From Erpobdella octoculata (taxonomy: Eukaryota; Annelida; Clitellata; Hirudinida; Erpobdellidae): a stretch of DNA of 64,000 bases. Both the position numbers and the translations under genes were made by a program. Shown here in pieces: positions 12,801 to 22,420 of this stretch. How positions within the stretch are numbered: the stretch's first letter is position 1; the number at the start of each line of letters is the position of its first letter. The stretch is taken from NCBI GenBank assembly GCA_963978895.1, contig OZ022246.1:1774605-1838604 (forward strand). Reading direction: 5' to 3'. The notes under the pieces are model-generated. The model was not told where the DNA came from. It saw nothing but the letters and a program-made list of their open reading frames with translations, and made no database searches.

Positions 12801-15800
12801 GTGGTGGTTGTAGTTGCGACTGCGACGGTGGTGGCGGTGGCGGTGGTTGTAGTTGCTACAGGGGCAGTGTTGGTGAGATGCTCTTGGTGGTTATTCATGC
12901 ACATTAGAGTCATTAGATCGCAGTGCCACGGTTTCCTTAGATGTAGATGCGCCACTTTCACTCACTCACTTGTGGTACCGTTTTAAAATAACAACCAAAA
13001 AAGCCCTTCGAGTCACCCGGGGGCCGGCCCGCGGGTGCTGGTGGCGTTTTACTTCTATGCCACCTGTGCCCCTAGGTCGGTCCTAGGTGGTGGCAGTGGC
13101 AAATGAAGACGCCACAGTTGTAATAGTACGTGCGTGACGTAGAGGTGCACGTCAATGGTGACGATAAAGTGACGACATGTGTGTGGTGAAGCGAGATCGA
13201 TTGATGGTTGAGTCCGTATAAGAACTCCTCATTGTCGATGATAGAATCGGCTCTAATTACTGATTAGCTCTTGTGAAGTCTTCAATAAGAATTTAAAAAA
13301 AATAGTAATAAAGCAGTCCGAAGACTTTAATTAGGATGATTGAGTTCTTTTTTTGAAAGAGAGAGGGAGGGAGGGAATGAGAGAGAGAGGGGGGGATAGG
13401 GGTTGGTGAGTGAGGGGAGCGGGTGTACTATTTAGTCGCATGTGGAGTTGCGTGTTATCAAATGTAGCAGGTAAACATTTTCGTTTTTTTAAATTAACAC
13501 ACTTCGTGACCTATAACTAACCTTGTTTCAAGGTGAAGGGCAGGCAGTTGAAAACAATTTTGTATTCTATTTATTGTTTTTAATACTGTTTAATAATAAT
13601 AATATTGTTTTATTAATAATACATAAAAAAACAATAAGAAATTAGCGATAAACCGAGTGGATTTTTAAATTTCATTTTTTCAAATAAAAGTTTTATAAAA
13701 AAAATTACAGAAAATATTCAGGGATGTGTGCAATAAAAGAAGGTTAATGATAATGAAATTTTTATAAAAAATAATTCCTGATTTATCTCTTTTTGTATGT
13801 CTGTGTGAGTGTCATTTCGGTTACATGTTGTTACTATTGGGCGTTATTAATAGGTAGCTGCTATATAAGTATACTTATTAATAATATTTATATATTAATT
13901 TCAAATAATCATAAAAGTAATAATAATAAAGTGACATAATCACGTGATGGAGACATCCGTAGAATGTTTCAATAGAACAAAGACGGACGTGAGACAATCC
14001 ATCTGTGTGAGCACCGGCAGGATTCGAACCGCCAATCTTGATATCAACAAACAAACGCGCTATCGCAAATAGCAACCTCATTGTTGAAGAAGAACAGCTC
14101 CTCATCATTTGCATACAAAGCGTTTTTATTAGGTCACTTTCTTTTCTGATTTTATTTTATCCTGTTTGTTTTTCTGTCTATCCGTGAAATCAGATTTTAT
14201 AAATATAAATATAAACTAGCGGGGTACCCGGCATTGTCCGGGGGTTTTAAACCATTAATTAATGAAACGAATTGATTGAAAGAATAAGAAGAAAAAAAAG
14301 AAGAAGAATGGACTAGCGAAATCGATACAGAAACAACCTGTCGACGACGATTCCAGCTCTGATCGCCGTCGCCACGCCACGGAAGTGCAGCTTGTCCTCG
14401 GTCTTTCTCACGTTGGACATCGACCTCGTGAAGGTCATTGTCAGCCAATCGCGAACCTCCGACGGATAGTCCTTGGTCTCCACCTCGCTTAAAACCTCCT
14501 CTGGTTCGACGTCTTCTTCTAACAGTTTCCTGTTTATGTGGGTGGTTACTAGAAAGGAATATTCCAATAGACTAATGAATATTCAACAGCACAACCTCAT
14601 TACCTCATGAATATTCAACAGCACAACTTCATTACCTCATGAATATTCAACAGCACAACCTCATTACCTCATGAATATTCAACAGCACAGCCTCATTACC
14701 TCATGAATATTCAACAATAATGACCTACAAGTAAAATACTTATCCAACCTAGCTTTTGATTCGCTGATGGTTTGGAGGACGTCGATGATGTAATTCATGT
14801 GCTTGATCATCGTGTCCTTCATCTTTTTCTTTACGAGAACACCAAGGATTTTTTTCGACCTAAATCATTCATGCGGTCGTAAGAAAAATCTTTTACTTGT
14901 CGATACAGAGACGCATAAGCAAGCATAAATAAGCACAAGTATTAACAACAACATAGAGAGCTAAAGAGTGGTCGTTAATAATAACTTCAGCGAGACATCT
15001 TCCAACATCAATTAATTGGAATGTTTTTAGCCTGAAATGCTTTCAACTTGGATCGGTCTGAATGAGATGATTTTAAATTAGGTCGGTTTTAGCCTGGAAT
15101 GGTTTAAATCTAGATCGGTTCTAACCTGGACTGATTATAACCTTACCGGTTCTAATTTGAGCAAGTAGTAATAACTTGATCGGCTCTTACCTTGGGCCCT
15201 GATCCGAGATCCGAGACTTAACTTTTGTCAAAACAACTTTGAAAACGGTTTTTTTTAAGTAATTATTTTAATTTTGTAAGTCTTTCTTGTACATTTACTT
15301 CAAAATTATGAAAGATCAACTGGCCAAATTTATGAAGATCCCACTAGCCCAAAACTATGAAGGACCTACTAACCCAAAACTATGAAGGACCCACTAGCCC
15401 GAAACTATGAAAGACCCGCTAGCCCAAAACTATGAAAGTCCCGCTAGCCCAAAACTATGAAAGTCCCGCTAGCCCAAAACTATGAAAGACCCACTAGCCC
15501 AAAACTATGAAGGACCCACTAGCCCAAAACTATGAAAGACCCACTAGCCCAAAACTATGAAAAACCCACTAGCCCAAAATTATTTACTACAAATAAAAAG
15601 AATCGTACTTTTCAATGGCGAAGCTGATTCCTTCTCTGGAATCGGGATGAGGAAGTTCTTCGACTTTTTTATTCTTGTTGTTGTTGATGTTTTCTATCTT
15701 TTTCAGTTTTTCTTTGCCCCTGTACTTCATCGAAGATGGCGGAGTTGGCCCGACGTCTTTTTTGTTCGCCGGTCTCGTCGGAGACTTTCTCTTTAAGAAG

Positions 15801-17685
15801 GACTGTCCATTTATCACTGATTTGTAGAAAAATAAACTTTTTTTATTTACAAAAGAAGTTGAATAAAGTTTATTTTTAAATTAAAAACAGTTTACTAATT
15901 TGCCAGAGTGGACAGGGGCGTCTTATGGGAGGCAGCTATTTTTGAGGAGAAGTTAGGGATTTGTAAGGAGAAATATTTGTAATGTTTGAGTCTTTAAAAA
16001 CATTGTCTTCCACGATTTTCTAAATGTGTTGCGTCCCCCCCCCCCCCAAGGTTTTCTAAATGTTTCCCTCCCCCCCATAGATTTGCTGAAATGACGCCAC
16101 CGAGAATGGGCGGTTATCGGAAATTCTCGGAAAAAAAGTTCAGTACTTTTTATGAGAAAATAATTGAATTTTCTGCACCCATCCGATCCCCATGTTTATC
16201 ATGACTTTTCGCTTTTTGGCCAATCTTTTGAATCAAATTATAGTTATTTGTTATTTTCAGTTGAATGTGCTCGACCGAGGATATATTTAAACCTTCCAAC
16301 TCCAATATCGTCTTATGAGACTATAAATTAATAATATTAAAATAAATAAAAAAAACATTTTGTTTTCGCTACCAAATAAATCTAGTTTTAACAATTGGCA
16401 GTGGCGCCACTAAAAAAAGAAATAAGCTTCACTTTCGCGTCACCCCCATGTTTCACTGTCGCGTCACTCCCATGCCTAACTTTCGCGGAACTCCCGTTAA
16501 TTAGTCATTAAAGCTTTTCTCCATGTAACATACCTTCATCGATTATCGACGTGGAAAAAAACTGTCAAGCAAATAGAAACGTCATGCGATGTAAGTTATA
16601 CTTTTCTTACGTGGGCCTGGCGACTGAACAAACAATAGACCAGCCCATTTCTATTAATTCATATATAAACAGATGAGACTGGTACTGAATGGACCACAAT
16701 CTCATAAATGCGCTTAAAAATTCAGAATAAATTTGTTTACATAAATCTCGTTAAAAATATTATTGACAAATTGACAAACCATGTCGAGGTGTAGCTAGAA
16801 GGGGTGGGGCCAAAAACTTTTTCGAAATGTATAAAGTTTTGGAAGATTTTTGGAAAAAGTGCCTACGATTACGCCCCTCGGTCTTCAGCTAGGAGACAAA
16901 AGCATAAAAGGTTTTGAGACACTTCTTGATGATAGATTTTCTTCAAATTTTGTATAAATGCTCTTGTTTGAAGACAGTTCAATAATAAGTTTGGCAAAAA
17001 ACGGTTTTTTTTTCAAAAAAAATCAAAATGTAAAAAAATTATTTTAAAATTTGATTTTTAATAACAAAAAAACTGGTTTAAAAACTTTGTTTTTATATTG
17101 TTCATTTGTTTATAGCTAAAATTAAAGCAATGTTACTCATATTATCTAGCTATAACATCACAAAACTTTTTATTTCCACCGACTCACTATATGCATATCG
17201 ACATAGACGAGGTGGCCGAGTGGTTAAGGCGATGGACTGCTAATCCATTGGGGTCTCCCCGCGTGGGTTCGAATCCCATCCTCGTCGATAATTTATTTTA
17301 GAGATCAACCGTGAAAATAATCACACATAATTAACGCATTCTAGTTTTAAAACACCTATTCTAAAGGACTATAAACTATTTTTTTTAAATTAACGCATTA
17401 GAATTAGTTTGGGTCAACATGAAGTGTAGTTCAAGGTCATCACAAGCGGCGAAACTATAAATATTTCTCACCTATGTTCATGTGCGTGGTAGAGGCCGTA
17501 GAGGCAAAGTGATGAATTTTCGAAGCCCCCTGTCTGGAAGTCATTACGTCATCAAAAACGACGGTGGGGTGGTACCTCTTGCCCTCGATTTCTAACTGCG
17601 GGTCGATGAAAGCCGACGAGTCGTTTGTTATGACGAGACGAGTTCTGAACTGTACCCTGCTGACGCGGGAGTTTTGCGAACCCAT
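3643..17685 (-). CDS. PDE1: PDE1-type (Ca2+/calmodulin-dependent class) cyclic nucleotide phosphodiesterase
   Basis: Hydrolyses cAMP/cGMP; PDE1 enzymes are activated by Ca2+/calmodulin. Exons (minus): 17472-17685, 15609-15816, 14749-14859, 14338-14529, 11013-11079, 9515-9631, 8503-8643, 7970-8070, 7466-7591, 6784-6885, 6131-6251, 5953-6034, 5677-5841, 5073-5153, then 4405-4593 plus 3643-3713 (about 695 aa) or 4349-4593 (about 690 aa). Seen: the PDE1 N-region with PSEVRDWLTMTFTR; the catalytic domain with YHNHIHGADVTQT (H328 acid, H332 ligand), the IHDYEHTGTTN signature (H368, D369), HCADISHP (about D475) and SPLCDRNNTVVAKSQIGFID. It keeps the PDE1 order throughout. The start MGSQNS fits an N-myristoylation site. 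Basic segments near SFLKRK and LVKKKMK could bind calmodulin, but I cannot prove it. The canonical HAAD is HGAD here. Assignment to PDE1 rather than another PDE class rests on the N-terminal block and is firm. Confidence 0.92.
4324..4329 (-). terminator. Polyadenylation signal for the longer PDE1 terminal exon
   Basis: AATAAA on the minus strand, about 20 bases past the stop at 4349. It supports use of the unspliced terminal exon (4349-4593) as an alternative 3' end to the isoform spliced to 3643-3713. Confidence 0.5.
6385..6600. repeat. (GTAAT)n pentanucleotide microsatellite in a PDE1 intron
   Basis: About 215 bases, roughly 43 near-perfect copies with one early variant (GTAGT), between PDE1 exons ending at 6784 and starting at 6251. 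The 104-codon open frame across it is an artefact of the repeat. Confidence 0.97.
9101..9396. mobile_element. Non-autonomous hAT-like element in a PDE1 intron
   Basis: The left end reads CAGTGTCGTAGCG and the right end, on the other strand, reads CAGTGGCGCAGCG followed by a long G run, matching the common hAT CAGTGGCG terminus. The 8-base flanks TATTCAAC and CATTCGAA agree at five positions, an eroded target duplication. There is no transposase frame inside. Confidence 0.5.
9636..9975. repeat. Compound GTG/ATG trinucleotide repeat abutting a PDE1 splice acceptor
   Basis: Interrupted GTG, ATG, ATT and ACG triplets. On the transcribed minus strand this becomes CAC/CAT repeats running straight into the acceptor CACAAG before the exon at 9631, so the repeat stands in for the usual polypyrimidine tract. 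Confidence 0.9.
10231..10371. repeat. (CTT)n then (CTC)n trinucleotide repeat
   Basis: About 105 bases of nearly pure CTT, then CTC and a second short CTT block, followed by GAT units. It lies in the PDE1 intron between exons at 9631 and 11013. The poly-Ser, poly-Leu and poly-Lys frames are spurious. Confidence 0.97.
10840..10955. repeat. (GGAC/GGAT)n tetranucleotide-like repeat
   Basis: Imperfect GGAC, GGAT and GGAT-AGAC units just downstream (in PDE1 sense) of the exon at 11013-11079. The same motif family appears as ATCC/GTCC near 37430-37632. Confidence 0.9.
11960..12016 (-). mobile_element. hAT-like terminal fragment rich in CCGGTAT
   Basis: On the minus strand the segment begins CAGGGCTGTGCCGGTATA and continues with palindromic CCGGTA motifs. 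CAGGGCTGTGC is typical of hAT termini. A similar CCGGTAT cluster lies at 1784-1803. No partner end or target duplication could be fixed. Confidence 0.3.
13040..13120. repeat. Imperfect inverted repeat (foldback) in a PDE1 intron
   Basis: GTGGCGTTTTACTT on the left and the reverse complement GTGGCGTCTTCATT on the right flank a centre reading CCTAGGTCGGTCCTAGG. The transcript could form a long hairpin; this may be a degraded foldback transposon. Confidence 0.4.
13975..14060 (-). repeat. tRNA-derived SINE or tRNA pseudogene fragment
   Basis: On the minus strand there is a perfect pol III B box, GGTTCGAATCC (complement of 14020-14030), in a tRNA-like context. I cannot fold a complete cloverleaf, so this is a SINE head or tRNA relic, not a functional tRNA. 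Confidence 0.35.
14216..14255 (-). mobile_element. Solo Helitron 3' terminus
   Basis: On the minus strand a GC-rich hairpin (CCGGACAATGCCGG) is followed by GTACCCCGCTAG and then T, the Helitron end rule (hairpin, CTAG, T). It closely matches the 3' end at 40774. Only the terminal part is present; PDE1 exon 14338-14529 lies about 80 bases beyond. Confidence 0.5.
14570..14716. repeat. 33-bp minisatellite, about four copies
   Basis: Units read ATGAATATTCAACAGCAC then AACCTCATTACCTC, in the PDE1 intron between exons 14338-14529 and 14749-14859. The copies are nearly identical. Confidence 0.9.
15330..15585. repeat. About 26-bp minisatellite, about ten copies
   Basis: Units contain AACTATGAAAGACCCACT followed by AGCCC, with single-base variants (GGACC, GTCCC, AACCC). 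It ends about 20 bases before the PDE1 exon at 15609-15816. Confidence 0.92.
17206..17287 (+). tRNA. tRNA-Ser (anticodon GCT)
   Basis: Acceptor stem GACGAGG pairs with CCTCGTC, with discriminator G at 17287. The A box TGGCCGAGTGG, anticodon loop CTGCTAA with anticodon GCT at 17239-17241, a long variable arm (class II) and B box GGTTCGAATCC are all present. T-rich sequence about 10 bases downstream could end pol III transcription. It lies in intron 1 of PDE1 on the opposite strand and looks intact. Confidence 0.95.
17335..17380 (+). repeat. Shared repeat tail, also at 41990-42025
   Basis: TAAAGGACTATAAACTATT occurs here and again at about 42006, just before a 30-base A run. This looks like the 3' end of a poly(A)-tailed retroelement family. 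Confidence 0.4.
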
Positions 17686-17902
17686 GAATGACTAGGCTAC
17701 TATAACGCCTCTGGTCACTCTGTATTATTCATACTGACATTAAATTCCGATATCGTATAAAGTTAAATTATTTACTTCTGTTTTTATGTTTTATGATTAT
17801 TTTGTCGTTTTATTAAAAAATATTTTTCATCAATCCTGGATGGCTCGACACTTTAGCTAACTCACCGTCACGCCAAGTCCTATAATCTACCTTTGTTGGA
17901 TG

Positions 17903-17950
<48 letters not shown>

Positions 17951-19645
17951 CATTACAAATACACATCGCATAAACACATTGCGTACGTGACTCTCCAATG
18001 CCTGCACGCGGCGTTTGTGCGTGTCAGCTAGGCGGAAAGAAAGAAATATCCAGTCATTAATTCAAATTAAAGAGACGTTTAATTTCTTAAACAAAAACCT
18101 TTTCACAATTCCATTAAATAATTGATACATTCATGTTTTTTTCTACTGAGCACAGCAGACGTCACTAATTGGGACGAATATTCCTTGGAGTTATAAAACC
18201 GGTAAAACCTCTGTACAAACTCTACAATTTGTACTTAGGATTGAAAACGGATTAGACGACATTTTCTTGTCCACATTTAACGCCAATTACTCGCTGTAGA
18301 CTATTCTGTCGGCCAACCAATTGGAAGAAATGTGTCGTCCTCGAATCTAAGAGCCATTCCGAGAACAGAAATTGGGTGAATACTAACAACTGTTTCAAAA
18401 CAATTTAAATGAAACTAAAAAAATCTGACATCCTCCGACTTCTTCAAAAGATCTTTAATGTCGTCAGATGTCGCATTAGTCCTCTTTCGTCTTCCTCTTG
18501 CTCGGAAGGAGACACATTCCGCTTTGTTTCTTGGAGTTCTTCATTCAAGATTTCTTGGAGTTCTTCTGTCGTCAGCTCATCTTCATGTTCCATTATGAGC
18601 TCTTCTATGTCATCCTCATTCACCTTTAATTCCAGATCTCTGGCAGATGACAAAATCTCACCCATAATTTCAAGGGTGTCTCCATAAGCGACGTTATATA
18701 GACATATAACTAGAGACTACACAAATGAAATTCAATTTCAACTGAAGTTTTATAAGAAATTTTTTTTTAATTTGTATAAAGTTAAACATTTATTTTGTAC
18801 GTAAAAAGTTTATTTTGGTTCATTAAAAATATTTTATTTAGTTAAGTTTGTTGTCCGAACACAAAAATCTTTCATGTAATAAGTGTATGTTATCCGGACA
18901 GTTCGTTAACCGATCACCGCTAATGACCAGCGGAAGTTAGTTGTACCATACGAAAAATTTCAGAAATTTTATTAGCTTTTTTCTACTAAAATAGCTGGAG
19001 GTGTAACAAACTATTTAAATTTGAGTAAAGCTATTCGTATCAACCATACTGTTCAGAATGATTTATAAGTATTAATGCTTGTTGTATTTTTTTGTTCAGC
19101 TTATACTATTATTATAAAGAAAAATGTAAAATAAAACATCAATTATATCGAAGAGCAGCTTATCTGTAGACTACTTGTTGGATTAAATATACTAAAAAAA
19201 GAAGCGGGGATCTCCAGTTTGGGGTTCTTCGGAGCAGAGCAAGTGGTCGGCTTTTGAGTTGAACTGAGCCCGGTTGCCTGGTTGAATAGAAGCCCTTGGT
19301 GCCTGGGATAGATCGTTTGCCGTATCTTGGCCTAAAATCTGGAACCAGCATTCAACTTCCTCCAGAGGACACCTCCGCAGTCATAATTGAAAGTTTTAGA
19401 AAGACACTCTAAACACACCTGCTCTGTGGCCTTGAGGGACTTACGCCATCTTTAAAATTATTGTCAAACATTTATTCAACTCCAAACTAAAACAAAAAAC
19501 CAATGAAACGATAAAAGCCGATATTAAGGCAGATGTTGACAATAAGGTCCTCCAATATTAACAACTTGCAATCGACTATGAAATGAAAAATTATTATCGG
19601 TATGTACAGTAAAAGATTTCCTTCAGATGCCTCACAACAGAGTCA
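17686..19645. other. Intergenic: PDE1 upstream flank to the B-box gene 3' flank
   Basis: Holds a (TA)n run (about 17905-17945) and a Tigger-like transposase remnant (listed). I found no TATA box or other core promoter element that I would defend for PDE1, and nothing else coding. Confidence 0.4.
18430..18700 (-). pseudogene. pogo/Tigger-type transposase remnant (C-terminal part)
   Basis: The minus-strand frame reads GEILSSARDLELKVNEDDIE and then ELTTEELQEI, the acidic segment that follows the DDE domain in Tigger/jerky-type transposases. Upstream DDE coding is not recognisable and the frame stops after about 75 residues, so this is a dead fragment. Confidence 0.5.
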
Positions 19646-21338
19646 TCACAGCTGGAAAACATTCAGCTGCCGCTCTCCGAATACGAGAAGGCGATCCCTC
19701 GTAGAGTCGAAACAAAGTTGGCGAGGTATGCACTGGGCGTCGAAAAACTTGACGAGATTCAGCTTGAAATCGAGTATGCCGACTTTTGTGTGACAGTGAT
19801 CGGAAACGTACAAGTTCGAGTTGTTGTCCAACACTAATTGGTTAGGCTTTTCCAGCCTAAAGTCAGCAAGGGAGCCCTTGTTGAAAGTTTCGACTATATG
19901 TCCACCGCTATTTACTATGTGCAGCTCGTCAGACACGGTTATGGCAAAGCGATCCTCAAACAATTCAACAATACTTGAAATAGATTTTTTCACCAAATTA
20001 CCCGTGATGGCGTTCACCCTCCTGCCGTCCAGCGTGATGCCCACCACTTTTTCCGAGGACGTAATGAAGATCTGTCTGCCTTTCGAAGGGAGCAATTTAA
20101 TACCATCGCGGAACAGCGGGATTGAATTCTTCCAGCCCGGGTTGCCTTTATCTTTTCGTAGGTCGTATACTTCCAGCAGATCGGGATTAACTAGAGCGCA
20201 CAGGAAGTCTTCCGCTAGCATAAAAGATGTATGGAATTGAAACTGCTTCTTACGAATCCTCACGGATTGCAGTCGCGTGCTGAGTTGTAAATTTATCGAC
20301 GATAGATAATCATATTTCGAGCTGCAATGCTTTTGGACGACCAAGACACCGTCTCGGTCCATTGCATGGTACAGGTTCGTTCCTTTAATTTCTGAAACTA
20401 TCCTCGTAGGATAGACTTTTAAGCTTTTTAACAAACCAGGATGAACATCTTTACCTGGAATAAACAATAACAAAAATTTCATTTCACAAGTACCTTTTAA
20501 AAGATTTCAGATTAACAAGCCAACCTTTTTTAATACATCCGATAAAATTGTTTTTCTTAAATATTTCGTCCAAGTGTTTATTCGAGTGGAAAGACAAATT
20601 GAACTTTTTACTGAAGCAGTTCGCCGAAACATGCTGGTTTTTCAACGACTTTCCGCCATCCTCCAGCACCTTCAAAAAATCACTTTTTATTGCTTTGATG
20701 ACAGTTTCTTTGTTCAACTGTTGAACCATTTTTTTATAGTCATCGATCTCATCTTCGAGCTTCTTCTCCAATTCCAGTAAGTCACTTTTTGGCAGTTCCA
20801 AATTATCCTTTACAACTGAACATTCTTTTTCTATATCCTTTTCTAGGTCGTTACAAATGTTCTGAACGTGCAAACTGAAACATCTCTTGACTTTATCACA
20901 GTGTTTGTGAACTTGCCTCTTCAAGCTGTCAGCGTCGTTGGCCACAGACGACATTTTTACACCTATGAAATTTAGATTTCCCTTGATTGCATGAATACTA
21001 TGATTAGCCCCATCAATACTTTGAATTAAAGCTTCATATAAGTTTTGTTTAAACTCAGATATGTTGACTGTTTGGCAAGAACCGTGTCTTGAAATCTCAC
21101 TGCAGTCGATTGCCGTGTCGCAAGATTTACAATATATTTCAACTTCTGATTTGATAAAAAACGGAACAACGCTTGTCAAAACATGGTTTTTCATTAATGG
21201 AAACTTCTGATGAATGGATGTGCAAAATGAACACAAATGATGTTTGCAGTCTATACAAAAATTTACAACATTTCCTTCTTTACATACTCCACAAGACAAA
21301 CAATTTTCTTGCTTTTCAGTAGAAAACTTTTTCATCAA
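19646..21338 (-). CDS. B-box/coiled-coil protein with propeller-like C-terminus (TRIM relative, no RING)
   Basis: Two exons, 20525-21338 and 19646-20454, join in phase (G|GT) to give about 540 residues. Seen: an N-terminal cysteine/histidine cluster CLSCGVCKEG, NFCIDCKHHLCSFC and a later H, spaced like a B-box; a second short Cys/His block (IYCKSCDTAIDC..H); a long charged helical region at about 100-250 likely to be coiled coil; and a C-terminal half of repeated beta-strand-like segments (DGVLVV, RFAITVSDELHIV, NLYVSDHCHTKVGILDF) resembling NHL-type propellers of TRIM2/3/56/71 relatives. There is no RING, so direct E3 activity is not predicted. Such B-box proteins are often expanded in molluscs and other invertebrates; the function is unknown. 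It is divergent from RPL7A, about 1.1 kb away. An AATAAA on the minus strand near 19470 could end it. Confidence 0.8.
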
Positions 21339-22420
21339 GTTCTTTTATCCTATTGGACCAGGGCCAGGCTGACCAAAACAACTTGAACTACTTAAAACTT
21401 AAAAAAAACTATAAATAAACAGTTTTACATTGTATATATTTTAACAATTTATCCAGTCGGATTCAAAGTCTTGCATAAAAACATTCTATGCCAAAACTAT
21501 GAAAACACGGATATATCAATGATTTCCCAACACATCTTTGCGATATACTGCAAAATAAACATTTCTGATTCTTCGAATTATCGACCACTGAAGGATTCAA
21601 ACTGGCTGCTGAGAAACAAAGAACTATAAAGCTTTAACGCCATTCTTTACATCCATCAAATTCTCAGACTATAAATAGATGAAATAGATGTTTCAAAAGT
21701 AGCAGAATTAGGCATCTAACTATTAACAGCTTGGTTCTAATAACAGCTTTAGAATGGCGTAAGTCTTTCGCTGTGACTTTTTCTAGTTGAAAAGTTTCAA
21801 TAATAATAGATAAATAGGTTAGAGTCAGGAATAACTAAATAACTTTAATACTCTGTTAGGTATTCGATCACTAGAGTGGTAAAACTGTCTTATTTTTCAA
21901 ATCTTCCGTGAAGGGTTTTTATCAGAATATTTTATTTTAAACACTTCGGACGTCTGTATGAATATATTTATGTGTGTCATAGTTAGAGCTTTTAAGTTGC
22001 TGTTAGGTAGCGCTGTAAACGCATATCAACGAATCATACACGTTGATATTTAAACAAATTTGTCATTTTTGACGGTTTATCTCTAGCAATAGATAACTCT
22101 AAAATGCCATAAGGTGTGTCCTGTCTACGGGTCTGGTTTTATTTGAAAGACATCTACATTATAAACTTATAAACTTAGTAAAACGTTAGGTACGTTCTTA
22201 TAAACTTAATCAATTGCTATACTGCAGCAAAACCGCGAAGAATTTGACATATAAACAAATTTATTAAAGTTTAATAAATTCTAAATTTTATACTTTCAAA
22301 CTTTATTTTTTTATTGTTTATTTTTTATACAACATCAAAAACAAAAATAAAACTACATCAAGATGTTTTGGGTAGACTTTGGTTTACATTTCCTTTTTGT
22401 CTACCCTTTCCCGAGTAGCA
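21339..22420. other. Divergent intergenic region between the B-box gene and RPL7A
   Basis: AT-rich, no coding exon. It must hold the promoters of both flanking genes. The part nearest RPL7A becomes pyrimidine-rich (listed separately). Confidence 0.5.
22386..22420 (+). promoter_or_regulatory. Pyrimidine-rich 5' leader of RPL7A (TOP-like)
   Basis: CCTTTTTGTCTACCCTTTCC precedes the ATG at 22421. Ribosomal protein mRNAs commonly begin with a C followed by a pyrimidine tract (5' TOP). The exact cap site cannot be fixed. Confidence 0.45.

Noticed and set aside
19821..20240. 139-codon plus-strand frame
   Set aside because: Antisense shadow of the B-box protein's second exon.
22085..22110. ATG CCA TAA near 22101 as the RPL7A start
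   Set aside because: Stops at once and offers no phase-compatible donor; the ATG at 22421 with GTGGGT directly after it fits phase and the pyrimidine-rich leader.
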